Shown in pieces: positions 1 to 7,549 of a DNA stretch of 23,034 bases (its first letter is position 1; every line of letters starts with the position of its first letter). This DNA comes from an uncultured Oscillospiraceae bacterium (GTDB lineage: Bacteria; Bacillota; Clostridia; Oscillospirales; Oscillospiraceae). The notes beneath the pieces were generated by a model. That model was not told where the DNA came from, ran no database searches, and saw only the letters and a list, made by a program, of their open reading frames with translations. Made by a program: the position numbers and the translations under genes. The stretch lies in contig CAAEUZ010000012.1 in assembly GCA_900759385.1 (NCBI GenBank), positions 1-23,034 on the forward strand, read 5' to 3'.

Positions 1-36
1 AAACTTGTTCCAACCTGAAAAGAGAGGTGCTTTAAT

Positions 37-768
37 ATGTTTGACCCTAATGGGCCGCTGATGTACGGCATGACGGCAGTTGTCATAGCCTTCGTCATAG
101 CGATGTCCATACGCTTTATCGTAATGGCCTGGAAACGTGCAAAGAAAATCGGCATGGATCCCAAGATGCTCCGCCGTGTAGCTGTTTCCTCGGCCATTTT
201 CACCATTGCGCCCGCCGTCAGCATCCTGCTCGGCGTCATCGCGCTCTCCCGCGCGCTGGGCTTCCCCCTGCCGTGGCTGAGACTCTCCGTCATCGGCGCG
301 CTCACCTATGAGACGCCTGCGGCGGCTAGCGCGGCCTCCGCCATGGGCACTGACCTGTCCAACCTCATCACGGACCCCGTCACCTTCGCGGCCATCGCCT
401 GGGTCATGACGCTGGGCATCATCCCCGGCCCCGTGCTGGTGCCTACCATAGGCAAGAAGATAGAAAACGGCGTCATGCGCATCCGTCAGAAGGACGAGAA
501 GTGGGGCTCGCTCTTCATGACAGCCCTCTTCCTGGGCATGATCAGCGCATTTTTGGGTATGATCTTTGCGACGGTCAGCGAGGGCCTGCGCGGCTGGATA
601 CCCTGCTTTGTCATGATAGCCAGCGCGCTCATCATGTGCGTCTGTGCCGTGTTCGTCAAGCTGCTGCACTGGAAGTGGATGGAGGACTACGCCCTGCCCA
701 TCAGCATGCTGGGCGGCATGGCCCTGAGCATACCCATCACCAACCTGGTGAACATGATAGCGGGCTGA
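37..768 (+). CDS. DUF5058 family integral membrane protein
   Basis: The 243-residue product is almost entirely hydrophobic, with about six predicted membrane segments (roughly residues 9-30, 48-72, 76-100, 118-140, 160-182, 188-212 and 220-240, some of them short). Its composition and motifs (an ETPAAASAASAMG stretch near residue 92 and IPGPVLVPTIGKK near 130) are what I associate with the uncharacterised DUF5058 family. A GAGAGGTG ribosome site lies 9 bases before the ATG. The next gene starts 13 bases after its stop and a peptidase follows that, so the three are probably one transcript. An uptake role for a peptide-like or acylated substrate is inference from this context only. The family name is from recall, the membrane nature is directly visible. 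Confidence 0.8.
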   Translation: MFDPNGPLMYGMTAVVIAFVIAMSIRFIVMAWKRAKKIGMDPKMLRRVAVSSAIFTIAPAVSILLGVIALSRALGFPLPWLRLSVIGALTYETPAAASAASAMGTDLSNLITDPVTFAAIAWVMTLGIIPGPVLVPTIGKKIENGVMRIRQKDEKWGSLFMTALFLGMISAFLGMIFATVSEGLRGWIPCFVMIASALIMCVCAVFVKLLHWKWMEDYALPISMLGGMALSIPITNLVNMIAG

Positions 769-781
769 GGAGGTGCAGACA

Positions 782-1453
782 ATGAGAAGAGCACAGAAAT
801 ACGCTGATTTCCGCGACTATGAGCACTATGTGGGCCGCTGGTGGATGCTCACCGGCTCGCTGCTGCTCCTGGCCGTGCCCACCACCATCTGCGTGGTGTA
901 CGACGCCTGGCCGCCCATAACCGACCTGCTGCGCGGCCTGCTGGGCGTGGCGCCCATATACTGGACCGTCGGTACCATAGAGGTGCTCACCTACGTGCCA
1001 ATGCTGGGCACAGGCGGCAGCTACCTCGGCTTCCTGACCGGCAATCTCACCAGCCTCAAGGTCCCCTGTGCGCTCAACGCCATGCAGGCCTGCGGCGTGG
1101 AAGCCGGCACCGAGGAGGGTGAGGTCATTTCCACCATCGCCATCGGCGTCTCCAGCCTGGTCACCACGGCGGTAATAGCCCTGGGTGTGCTGCTTTTGAG
1201 CTCCATCCGCGGCGTTATTGAGTCACCCGCGCTGCAGCCGGCCTTCGACAACATCCTGCCCGCCCTCTTCGGGCCGCTGGCGGTGGTGTACGTGTCGAAG
1301 AACTGGAAGGTGGCTATGGCCCCGCTGATATTCATGATAGTGCTGTTTATCTGCGTGCCGGTGCTGGCCGACAGCGTGGGCGTACTCGTGCCCGTGGGCG
1401 CGATAATCGCCATAGTTGCGGCGCGCATACTCTATAAGAAAGGTCTGGTTTGA
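782..1453 (+). CDS. Hypothetical membrane protein, partner of the DUF5058 protein
   Basis: The start is taken as ATG 782 because AGGAGG at 768-773 sits 8 bases before it; a GTG at 773 would lie inside that ribosome site. The 223-residue product has a short charged N-terminus (RRAQKYADFRDYEHY) followed by about five or six membrane segments and a basic C-terminus (LYKKGLV). I do not recognise a named domain. It overlaps the stop-start junction with the downstream peptidase (TGATG, one base shared), which points to translational coupling. Together with the preceding DUF5058 protein it could form a two-subunit membrane carrier; that is inference from gene order. Confidence 0.75.
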   Translation: MRRAQKYADFRDYEHYVGRWWMLTGSLLLLAVPTTICVVYDAWPPITDLLRGLLGVAPIYWTVGTIEVLTYVPMLGTGGSYLGFLTGNLTSLKVPCALNAMQACGVEAGTEEGEVISTIAIGVSSLVTTAVIALGVLLLSSIRGVIESPALQPAFDNILPALFGPLAVVYVSKNWKVAMAPLIFMIVLFICVPVLADSVGVLVPVGAIIAIVAARILYKKGLV

Positions 1454-2904
1454 TGAAGAAAGCCGCTAAATTCCTGCTCGGTGCGGCGGGCGTGGGCCTG
1501 GCCGCGGGCGCGGGCGTCGCGGTCACGAGGGCGCTGAAGTTCAGGCCTGCACCTGAGCTGCGCGCCGACCCGGACGAGGTATATGTGGACTACGACCGCG
1601 TGGTGGAGAGCCTGCGCGCCATGATCCGCTGCAAGACCGTCTCCAGCGCCGACCCGGCCAATGAGGACGCCGCCGAGTTCGACCGATTCCGCGCCTACCT
1701 GCTGGAGCGCTATCCCACGCTGGCGGAGAAGTGCGTGCCCGAGCGCATAGGCCGCTGCGGCGTACTGTACACCTGGAAGGGCCGCTCCGGAGAGAGGCCG
1801 ACCGTGCTCATGGCCCATTACGACGTGGTGCCGGCTGACGGCGAGGGCTGGGACGAGCCGCCCTTTGACGCCGTGCTCAAGGACGGCATCATCTGGGGCC
1901 GCGGCGCGCTGGACACCAAGGTGACGCTCTGCGCTATAATGGAGGCCGCCGAGCAGCTCATAAAGGAGGGCTTCGTGCCCGCCAACGACATCTACCTCGC
2001 CTTCTCCGGCGAGGAGGAGCCCGCCGGCCCCTCCGCCGGGGACATCGTCACCGCGCTCGCCGAGCGCGGCGTGCGCCCCGCGCTGGTGCTCGACGAGGGC
2101 GGGGCGGTGGTCACCGGGGCATTCCCCGGCGTGAAGCAGCCCTGCGCCCTGGTGGGTACGGCGGAGAAGGGGCAGCTGCGCCTGTCCCTGGAGGCCGAGA
2201 GCCGCGGCGGGCACGCCTCCTCGCCCCCGCCGCAGACCATCGTCGGCGAGCTGGCTGAAGCCGTCTGCGAGGTGGACGCGAGCCCCGCGCCCTTTACGCT
2301 CACGCCGCCGGTGGAGAAGATGCTCGACACCCTGGGCCGCCACGCAAGCTTCCCCATGCGCCTGGTGCTGGCCAACCTGAAGTTCTTCCGGCCCGTCCTC
2401 GACATAGTCTGCCAGCTGAGCGGCGGCGAGCTCAACGCCCTCATGCGCACCACCTGCGCGGCCACGCAGATGTCCGGCAGCCCGGAGAACAACGTCCTGC
2501 CCGCCAGGGCCAGCGTCGGCTTTAACCTGCGCATAATCAACGGCGAGAGCTGTGAGGAGGCCGAGCAGCGCGTGCGCGAGGCCGTGGACGACCCGGACAT
2601 CACCGTGCGCCGCCTCTACGCCGCCGAACCCAGCAGCTACTCCGAGACCTATGGCGAGGCCTGGGAGCGCCTCACGGGCGTTATCAAGCGCACCTGGCCC
2701 AAGGCCGTCGTCAGCCCCTACCTGATGCTGGCGGCCAGCGATTCCCGCCACTACGACCGCATCAGCAGCAACGTCTACCGCTTCTGCCCGCTGGAGCTCT
2801 CCAAGGAGGAGCGCGCCACCATACACGGCGTGAACGAGCGCATCCCGACCTGGAAGGCCGTCAAGTGCGCCGAGTTCTATGCGAGGCTGATCCGTGAGAG
2901 CTGA
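1453..2904 (+). CDS. M20 family metallopeptidase (carboxypeptidase S-like), N-terminally anchored
   Basis: A 483-residue M20/M25/M40 hydrolase. The di-metal site is complete by motif: His122 and Asp124 in MAHYDVV, Asp154 in GRGALDTK, Glu187-Glu188 in SGEEE, an Asp in LVLDEGG near 215 and His458 in ATIHGVNE. A dimerisation lid domain should lie around residues 225-350. The first 28 residues form a short hydrophobic, glycine-alanine-rich segment after MKKAAK, resembling a signal anchor, so the enzyme may act at the membrane. ATG 1453 shares one base with the preceding stop; TTG 1450 is an alternative. Such enzymes cleave peptides or N-acyl amino acids. Its coupling to two membrane proteins suggests it processes what they transport; the substrate is unknown. 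Confidence 0.9.
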   Translation: MKKAAKFLLGAAGVGLAAGAGVAVTRALKFRPAPELRADPDEVYVDYDRVVESLRAMIRCKTVSSADPANEDAAEFDRFRAYLLERYPTLAEKCVPERIGRCGVLYTWKGRSGERPTVLMAHYDVVPADGEGWDEPPFDAVLKDGIIWGRGALDTKVTLCAIMEAAEQLIKEGFVPANDIYLAFSGEEEPAGPSAGDIVTALAERGVRPALVLDEGGAVVTGAFPGVKQPCALVGTAEKGQLRLSLEAESRGGHASSPPPQTIVGELAEAVCEVDASPAPFTLTPPVEKMLDTLGRHASFPMRLVLANLKFFRPVLDIVCQLSGGELNALMRTTCAATQMSGSPENNVLPARASVGFNLRIINGESCEEAEQRVREAVDDPDITVRRLYAAEPSSYSETYGEAWERLTGVIKRTWPKAVVSPYLMLAASDSRHYDRISSNVYRFCPLELSKEERATIHGVNERIPTWKAVKCAEFYARLIRES

Positions 2905-2923
2905 CAGCATGACCACCCGCCGC

Positions 2924-2958
2924 CCCTCCCGCCCGGGACGGGAGGGACGGCAGCCGTC
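2924..2958 (+). other. Two adjacent GC hairpins between peptidase and MFS genes
   Basis: CCCTCCCG at 2924-2931 pairs perfectly with CGGGAGGG at 2939-2946 around a 7-base loop, and GACGG at 2946-2950 pairs with CCGTC at 2954-2958. There is no T-run after either, so these are not a classical intrinsic terminator. They may protect the 3' end of the upstream mRNA or separate the two transcripts. Confidence 0.4.
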
Positions 2959-2998
2959 CGGCTTGTCACAGCCGAATCTCTGACCGGAGGTCACCGAC

Positions 2999-4192
2999 AT
3001 GCACAAGACCTTCTCACGCAACACGGCGCTGGCCGCCGGTACGGTAATAATGCTCGTCAACGGCGTCATTTACGCCTGGAGCATCTACTCAATGCCCTTC
3101 GGGGCGGGCTTCGGCTGGACGAGCGAGCAGCTGGGCATGTGCTTTACCATCATGCTGGCATGTTTCTGCCTGGGCGGAGTCATCGGCGGGGCCGTGGCCG
3201 CGCGGCTCGGCGTGGGCTTTTCCATACCGGCGGGCGGGGTGCTCGCGTTCGCGGGATATATGCTCTGTATGTTCCTGCAGGCCGACAGGCTGTGGCTGCT
3301 CTACGGCGCCTTTGCCATTGCGGGCCTCGGCGTGGGCTTCGTGTACAACGGCGTTATAAGCGCCGTCGTGCCGCGCTTCCCGGACAAGAGGGGCTTCGCC
3401 TCCGGCGTGCTGCTCATGGGCTTCGGCGCCAGCTCGCTCGTCATCGGCAGCCTGGCCTCCGGCCTGATCGCCTCGCCCGACTTCGGCTGGCACCTCACCT
3501 ACATACTGACCGGCTCGCTGATACTCGTCAGCGCCGTGGCGGGCCGCTTCTTTGTGCTCCCGCCCAGGGCCGCCGGTGCGGAGAGCTCCTCGCCCGGGCG
3601 CGGGCTCAGGCCGGGACAGATGCTCGGGACGGCGCGCTTCTGGATCTTCTTCGCCGCCGCCCTCATCGGCACCGGCTTCGGCTCCGGCCTGATTGCTCAC
3701 GGCAGCTATATTTTCGGCGAGGGCGGCGCCTCGCCCCAGCTGGCCACTCTGGCCGTGGGCCTGGTGAGCGTCATGAACGGCCTGGGGCGCATCGCCTTCG
3801 GCGCGCTGCACGACCGCTTCGGCTTCCGGGTCTCGCTGACGGCGGACGCCGCGCTGTACATCGTCTGCGGCGCTGTGGCCGCGCTGGCCCTCCGCGGCGG
3901 CGTGACCGTGCTCCTCATCGCAGCCATGATGGTGATCGGCGCCTGCTACGGCGCGGTGCCGACCATATCCTCCTCCGTGGCGCAGGAGTTCTTCGGCCCG
4001 GCCCATTACGGGCAGAACCTGAGCATCGTGAATCTGAACATCATGCTCGGCTCCTTTGCCTCCACCATAGCCGGCAGCATCCAGACCTCCAGCGGTTCAT
4101 ATGCCGGGGCGTTCTGGCTCTTTACCGGGCTGGAGGTTATCTCCCTCGTGCTGTTCATTATCCTTGGCAGGACGAAGGACATAGAATATTGA
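2999..4192 (+). CDS. MFS transporter, oxalate/formate antiporter (OFA) type
   Basis: A 397-residue carrier with 12 likely membrane segments. The opening (LVNGVIYAWSIYSMPF) and the loop GHLF-like pattern of the OFA group, together with AAR-LG at the 2-3 loop and RFPDKRGFASGV at the 4-5 loop, fit the oxalate:formate antiporter branch of the major facilitator superfamily. GGAGGT at 2986-2991 is 7 bases before the ATG. Known OFA members exchange small carboxylates, but homology in this branch does not fix the substrate. It is followed by a strong terminator, so it ends the plus-strand block. Whether it is transcribed with the M20 peptidase 94 bases upstream is unclear. Confidence 0.85.
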   Translation: MHKTFSRNTALAAGTVIMLVNGVIYAWSIYSMPFGAGFGWTSEQLGMCFTIMLACFCLGGVIGGAVAARLGVGFSIPAGGVLAFAGYMLCMFLQADRLWLLYGAFAIAGLGVGFVYNGVISAVVPRFPDKRGFASGVLLMGFGASSLVIGSLASGLIASPDFGWHLTYILTGSLILVSAVAGRFFVLPPRAAGAESSSPGRGLRPGQMLGTARFWIFFAAALIGTGFGSGLIAHGSYIFGEGGASPQLATLAVGLVSVMNGLGRIAFGALHDRFGFRVSLTADAALYIVCGAVAALALRGGVTVLLIAAMMVIGACYGAVPTISSSVAQEFFGPAHYGQNLSIVNLNIMLGSFASTIAGSIQTSSGSYAGAFWLFTGLEVISLVLFIILGRTKDIEY

Positions 4193-4204
4193 CGCGGAAA
4201 AGTC

Positions 4205-4242
4205 GAAGCCGCCCGGGGATATTTCCCTGGGCGGCTTCTTTG
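4205..4242 (+). terminator. Intrinsic terminator after the OFA-type MFS gene
   Basis: GAAGCCGCCC (4205-4214) pairs with GGGCGGCTTC (4229-4238), with further partial pairing inside the loop, and is followed by TTTGT. It begins 12 bases after the stop codon. Confidence 0.85.
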
Positions 4243-4283
4243 TGCGGAATGGGGATGGTGTAGAGATAGAGAGGTAGCAAATT

Positions 4284-4427
4284 TCAGGCGGCGGTGAGTG
4301 TGGCCGCGATCGGCGCGGACAGCCCGCCGTGGAGCTGGAAGGCCCAGACGCTCAGGCCCGCCAGCAGGATGATAAGCGATACGATAAGTATGATTGTGAG
4401 CAGTTTTACGGAATCCATTTTAATCAC
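4284..4427 (-). CDS. Small single-span membrane protein (47 aa)
   Basis: A short open frame on the minus strand, GTG at 4427 to TGA at 4284, encodes MIKMDSVKLLTIILIVSL... with one strong membrane helix at about residues 8-27 and a short polar tail ending TAA. A perfect AGGAGG (complement of 4436-4441) lies 8 bases before the GTG; the in-frame ATG at 4418 is a second possible start but is farther from it. Codon use (GGC, CTG, GCC, ATC/ATA) matches neighbouring genes. It lies alone between the terminator of the MFS gene and the repeat element. No family is recognised. It might be a small regulatory or stress peptide; nothing in the sequence proves expression. Confidence 0.6.
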   Translation of the reverse strand: MIKMDSVKLLTIILIVSLIILLAGLSVWAFQLHGGLSAPIAATLTAA

Positions 4428-4489
4428 ATCCGGTCCCTCCTGATAGAATTTGAATTATGTTTTATTGTGGTTTGACTTGAATTTGTGCG

Positions 4490-4504
4490 GGGGACGGCGT
4501 CCCC
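4490..4504. other. Short GC hairpin
   Basis: GGGGAC at 4490-4495 pairs with GTCCCC at 4499-4504 around a 3-base loop. It stands just before the larger hairpin repeat at 4515-4581 and may belong to the same structured unit. Confidence 0.4.
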
Positions 4505-4514
4505 GGGGCTTTTC

Positions 4515-4581
4515 CTGAGGGATTTCTTTTTGTGCTTGCCAAAAAGAAACCCCTCAGACTCCAAAGAGAAAAGCGCTTTTG
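4515..4581 (+). repeat. Structured intergenic repeat, copy 1
   Basis: The arms CTGAGGGATTTCTTTTTG (4515-4532) and CAAAAAGAAACCCCTCAG (4540-4557) form an 18-bp stem with one A-C mismatch and a 7-base loop TGCTTGC. A conserved block at 4561-4581 with an AAAAGCGCTTTT palindrome follows. The same arrangement recurs at 22870-22938 in the same orientation. No U-tract follows on either strand, so it is not a plain terminator. It is a dispersed intergenic element of unknown role. Confidence 0.8.
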
Positions 4582-4782
4582 GTGCGATACGCACGAAAGG
4601 GTGCGGTGTCTCTTACGTTTAACGTATTCCGGCCGCGTATCCCTGATGGGTATACGTCCGGGCCTCCAAAACCGCGGATTTCGCTTCGCGGCCGCTTAGT
4701 GGGCGGTGAATTTGGCCTGCTTTGGTGGCCGCTGGACGTACCGTCGCGCTTTGTAGGGTGCGGCGTCACCGACGTCCAGCCT
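4582..4782. other. Intergenic stretch without a convincing gene
   Basis: No frame here has a ribosome site plus protein-like composition. It holds an imperfect palindrome around GTATCCC/GGGTATAC (about 4636-4655) and a wide inverted repeat, GCTGGACGT at 4731-4739 against ACGTCCAGC at 4772-4780. On the minus strand the latter lies just past the stop of the 4783 gene and could fold at its mRNA end. Confidence 0.4.
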
Positions 4783-5403
4783 CTAAGCTTTCGCGCTCGC
4801 GCGGAAGTGAAGGATACGGGGATTGCGGCGGTACGGGCGGGTGGGCAGCGCCGCTCCATCGGGGGCGCCTTTTCCCATCCCGGCCCGGCGCCGCAGGGCG
4901 ATTATGCAGACGGCGAGGCCGAGCAGCACCTGGGGCGCGAAGAGGTGGATGACTATCCCCGCGGCGTAGATGAGAATCAGGCTGCCGCTGCCCGCCAGGG
5001 GCGCGGCGTCCATCAGCGCGAAGATGCGCAGCGTGACGTGGTCGGGCGTGAGCAGCGTGTAGGGCGCGGGGACGGCAATGACGATGCCGTAGACCATCGC
5101 GTGCATCAGCACGGCGCAGACGCCGGAGACGGCGGCCGTTATCAGAAGGCCGCGCCGCGTCCTGATGCCGTTGCGTGTGTAGAGCAGCGCGCCGCAGATG
5201 CACACGGTGACCAGCATGGCGAGGTTTATGAACGCCTGGGCGATGTAGGGCGCGCGCTCCGTGAACGCCTGCACCTGATAGGGCGTATCAAACATGCCCA
5301 GGCCGAGCATTATGTCCGCGATAAAGACCAGCATGAACGCCGTGACCAGCGCCGGTATGACGTACATGAACATGACGCGGAGGACTTTGTGTAGGTTTTG
5401 CAT
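4783..5403 (-). CDS. Hypothetical polytopic membrane protein, third gene of the Bce-like operon
   Basis: The 206-residue product has about five membrane segments (near residues 9-33, 50-73, 83-110, 125-145 and 148-170) and a positively charged, low-complexity cytoplasmic-looking tail ending ILHFRASAKA. AAGGA lies about 8 bases before ATG 5403. It begins 28 bases after the stop of the BceB-like permease and reads the same way, so it is almost certainly cotranscribed. I recognise no family. A third membrane subunit or an immunity-type accessory of the exporter is an inference from position. The tail is rich in Arg/Pro and may be longer than the functional domain. Confidence 0.7.
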   Translation of the reverse strand: MQNLHKVLRVMFMYVIPALVTAFMLVFIADIMLGLGMFDTPYQVQAFTERAPYIAQAFINLAMLVTVCICGALLYTRNGIRTRRGLLITAAVSGVCAVLMHAMVYGIVIAVPAPYTLLTPDHVTLRIFALMDAAPLAGSGSLILIYAAGIVIHLFAPQVLLGLAVCIIALRRRAGMGKGAPDGAALPTRPYRRNPRILHFRASAKA

Positions 5404-5431
5404 TGTGTATTCCTTTCCGGCAGCGGAGCGC

Positions 5432-7549
5432 TCAGCTCCTCGATTCCTGCGGGCGGGCGTCCACTATCTTGTAGTAGGCACGCGCGGTCAGCAGGTACAC
5501 GGCGGCGTAGATTACGCAGAACACGGCCAGTGTGCCGAGCGTGCACAGCGTGGTGAGCGTGACGTTGTGCAGCTGGAACATCGTCAAAAGCTGCAGCATC
5601 AGGCGGAAGTCGAAGGCGATGTGTACTGCCGCGACTATAAGAGGCAGGAAGAACACGGTCAGTATCTGGCTGCGTATCGAGCGGCGGGCCTCGCGGCGTG
5701 AGAGGCCGACCTTGCGCATGATGTCAAAGCGGCGCTGGTCTTCGTAGCCCTCGGAAACCTGCTTGTAGTAGATGATGAGCACGGCCGCCATCATGAACAC
5801 GAGGCCGAGGAACACGCCGAGGAAGAGGAAGCCGCCCGCAAAGCCGAAGATGTCGCGCTCGAAGCTCACGCGCGTGGTGGTGTAGAAATAGCCGACGTAG
5901 CCGCAGCCGGCGGCGCCGAAGTCGTAGGGCTGCTCAATCGTGCGGTCGACGAGCGCTACGATTTCGTCATCACTGAGCTGGGCGAAGTTGTAGCGGCCTT
6001 CCCAATAGTAGCAGCCGCTCTTTGACGTGAGGCCAATCTCGTTGAGGGTGTCGGTGCCGTCCACGACCATGAGATTCGCCGCGTCGTTCCCGGCAGTGAT
6101 AATCGTCTGATTCCGGATGACGTCGTTCAGGACATTTTTGCACTCGCCGGCCATCTTGTACTCGCGGCTGAACTCGTAGTTCGCCGGGTCGCTGTAGTCC
6201 CGGCCGTTATACTCGCTGCTTATCAGATAGCTGAAGCTGTCGGTGAAATAATCGGCGTACGGGCTGCCGGAGCACAGCAGATATTCACCGCTCGCGAGCT
6301 GCGGCGCTTCCTCGCCGGTTAGGGCGGCGTAGGAGTCGGCTGTGATTATATACAAGGTGGGGGACACTACGAGCGCGCCGTTGTAGGGTATCTCCAATGA
6401 AACCTCCAGATACTCCACCTGATAGCCGCTGGTCGGCTCCGCGCCGGCTTCGGCGTAGCGGCTGAGGACGTAGTCGTTGAGGGCGTCGGGGTTTATCAGC
6501 TCGCGCTCCTCGGGGGTGGATTCCTCCATAGTGTAGTAGAAATAGTGCCTGCCCTGCGAGATGACGTCCGTCGGGGCGTTGAGTTTCACTATCTCATCCG
6601 AGCCTGCGTAGAGGCTGAGCGTGCCGCTGATCATGACCATGACCATTGTGGCGATGATGCAGATGTTGGCGAGGCCCACGCCGTTGCGCTTCATGCGGTA
6701 GAGCATACCGGAGACGCTTATGAAGTGCTTGGCCTTGTAGTAATAGCGCTTGTTTTTCCTGAGCGCCTTGAGCGCCATGATGCTGAGGCTCGTAAAAAGG
6801 CAGTAGGTGCCGATTATGACGAGGAACACTGCGACGAAGTAGAGAGCTATGGCCCACATCGAGTCAGGCGTCCACATGGCGATGAAATATCCGCCGCCCA
6901 GGGAGAGCACGCCGATTATTACGATGAACCAGTTTATTTTCGGCTCCTTCTCGCCCACATTCCCGCCGCGCAGCAGTTCAACCGGCTTGGAGCGGCCCAC
7001 GCGCCAGAGATTCAAAATCAGCGTGAGGAAAATCATGAGCGCGAAAAACATTGCGGTGCTCAGGACAGCCGGCAGCTGCACGGAGAAGCCGAAGGGTACC
7101 GGCAGGCGCATCAGCGAGTAGAGCAGCAGCGTCATGAGCTTGTGCAGCAGTATGCCGAGCGCGAGGCCGAGGACTATGCCGATGACGGCAATATAGAGGC
7201 TCTCGAACACCATGATGCCCGCGATGTTCTTTTTGCCCATGCCGAGCACACTGTAGAGGCCGAGCTCCTTGGTGCGCCGCTTCATGAGGAAGCTGTTTGT
7301 GTACACGAGGAAGATGAAGCAGAACACGCTGACGAGGAAGATGCCTATCGTCATGAACATGCTGACGTACGCCTGCCCGTTCGTAGTGCCCTCGCCGAGC
7401 TGGCTGAAGCCGGGGTCGAAGTTGAGCGCGTAGAGTATATACATGGCGGCGCAGGTGCCTATGACCGTCAGAATGTAGGGCAGGTAGAACTGGCGGTTAT
7501 TTTTGATACTCCTGGCCGCGAGCTTGGGGTAAAAGCTAAGCTTACGCAT
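5432..7549 (-). CDS. ABC transporter permease, BceB-like (FtsX/MacB fold)
   Basis: A 705-residue permease with the BceB layout: one N-terminal membrane helix (opening FYPKLAARSIKNNRQFYLPY), an FtsX helix group with the LGLYSVLGMGKKN motif near residue 95, further helices to about residue 310, a large extracellular domain of about 230 residues (roughly 320-555), and a C-terminal FtsX group with RRFDIMRKVGLSRREA. Such permeases sense and remove cell-wall-active peptide antibiotics and signal to a partner kinase. ATG 7549 overlaps the end of the ATPase gene; GTG 7558 is an alternative giving 708 residues. The kinase and regulator it would need are elsewhere in this window, at 11222 and 14530. 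Confidence 0.9.
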   Translation of the reverse strand: MRKLSFYPKLAARSIKNNRQFYLPYILTVIGTCAAMYILYALNFDPGFSQLGEGTTNGQAYVSMFMTIGIFLVSVFCFIFLVYTNSFLMKRRTKELGLYSVLGMGKKNIAGIMVFESLYIAVIGIVLGLALGILLHKLMTLLLYSLMRLPVPFGFSVQLPAVLSTAMFFALMIFLTLILNLWRVGRSKPVELLRGGNVGEKEPKINWFIVIIGVLSLGGGYFIAMWTPDSMWAIALYFVAVFLVIIGTYCLFTSLSIMALKALRKNKRYYYKAKHFISVSGMLYRMKRNGVGLANICIIATMVMVMISGTLSLYAGSDEIVKLNAPTDVISQGRHYFYYTMEESTPEERELINPDALNDYVLSRYAEAGAEPTSGYQVEYLEVSLEIPYNGALVVSPTLYIITADSYAALTGEEAPQLASGEYLLCSGSPYADYFTDSFSYLISSEYNGRDYSDPANYEFSREYKMAGECKNVLNDVIRNQTIITAGNDAANLMVVDGTDTLNEIGLTSKSGCYYWEGRYNFAQLSDDEIVALVDRTIEQPYDFGAAGCGYVGYFYTTTRVSFERDIFGFAGGFLFLGVFLGLVFMMAAVLIIYYKQVSEGYEDQRRFDIMRKVGLSRREARRSIRSQILTVFFLPLIVAAVHIAFDFRLMLQLLTMFQLHNVTLTTLCTLGTLAVFCVIYAAVYLLTARAYYKIVDARPQESRS

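Noticed and set aside
2924..2958. GC hairpins as a terminator of the peptidase operon
   Set aside because: No U-tract on the plus strand; kept only as a structure.
1432..3069. A 545-codon minus-strand frame over the M20 peptidase
   Set aside because: Same reason: composition of a shadow frame, no motifs, and it covers the well-supported peptidase.
4515..4557. Hairpin repeat as ordinary intrinsic terminator
   Set aside because: No T-run follows on either strand, and the second copy sits upstream of a gene start rather than after a known stop.
4579..5394. A 271-codon plus-strand frame over the 206-residue membrane gene
   Set aside because: Very Arg/Asp/Gln-rich shadow product with no motif; the minus strand frame has membrane helices, a ribosome site and fits the operon.
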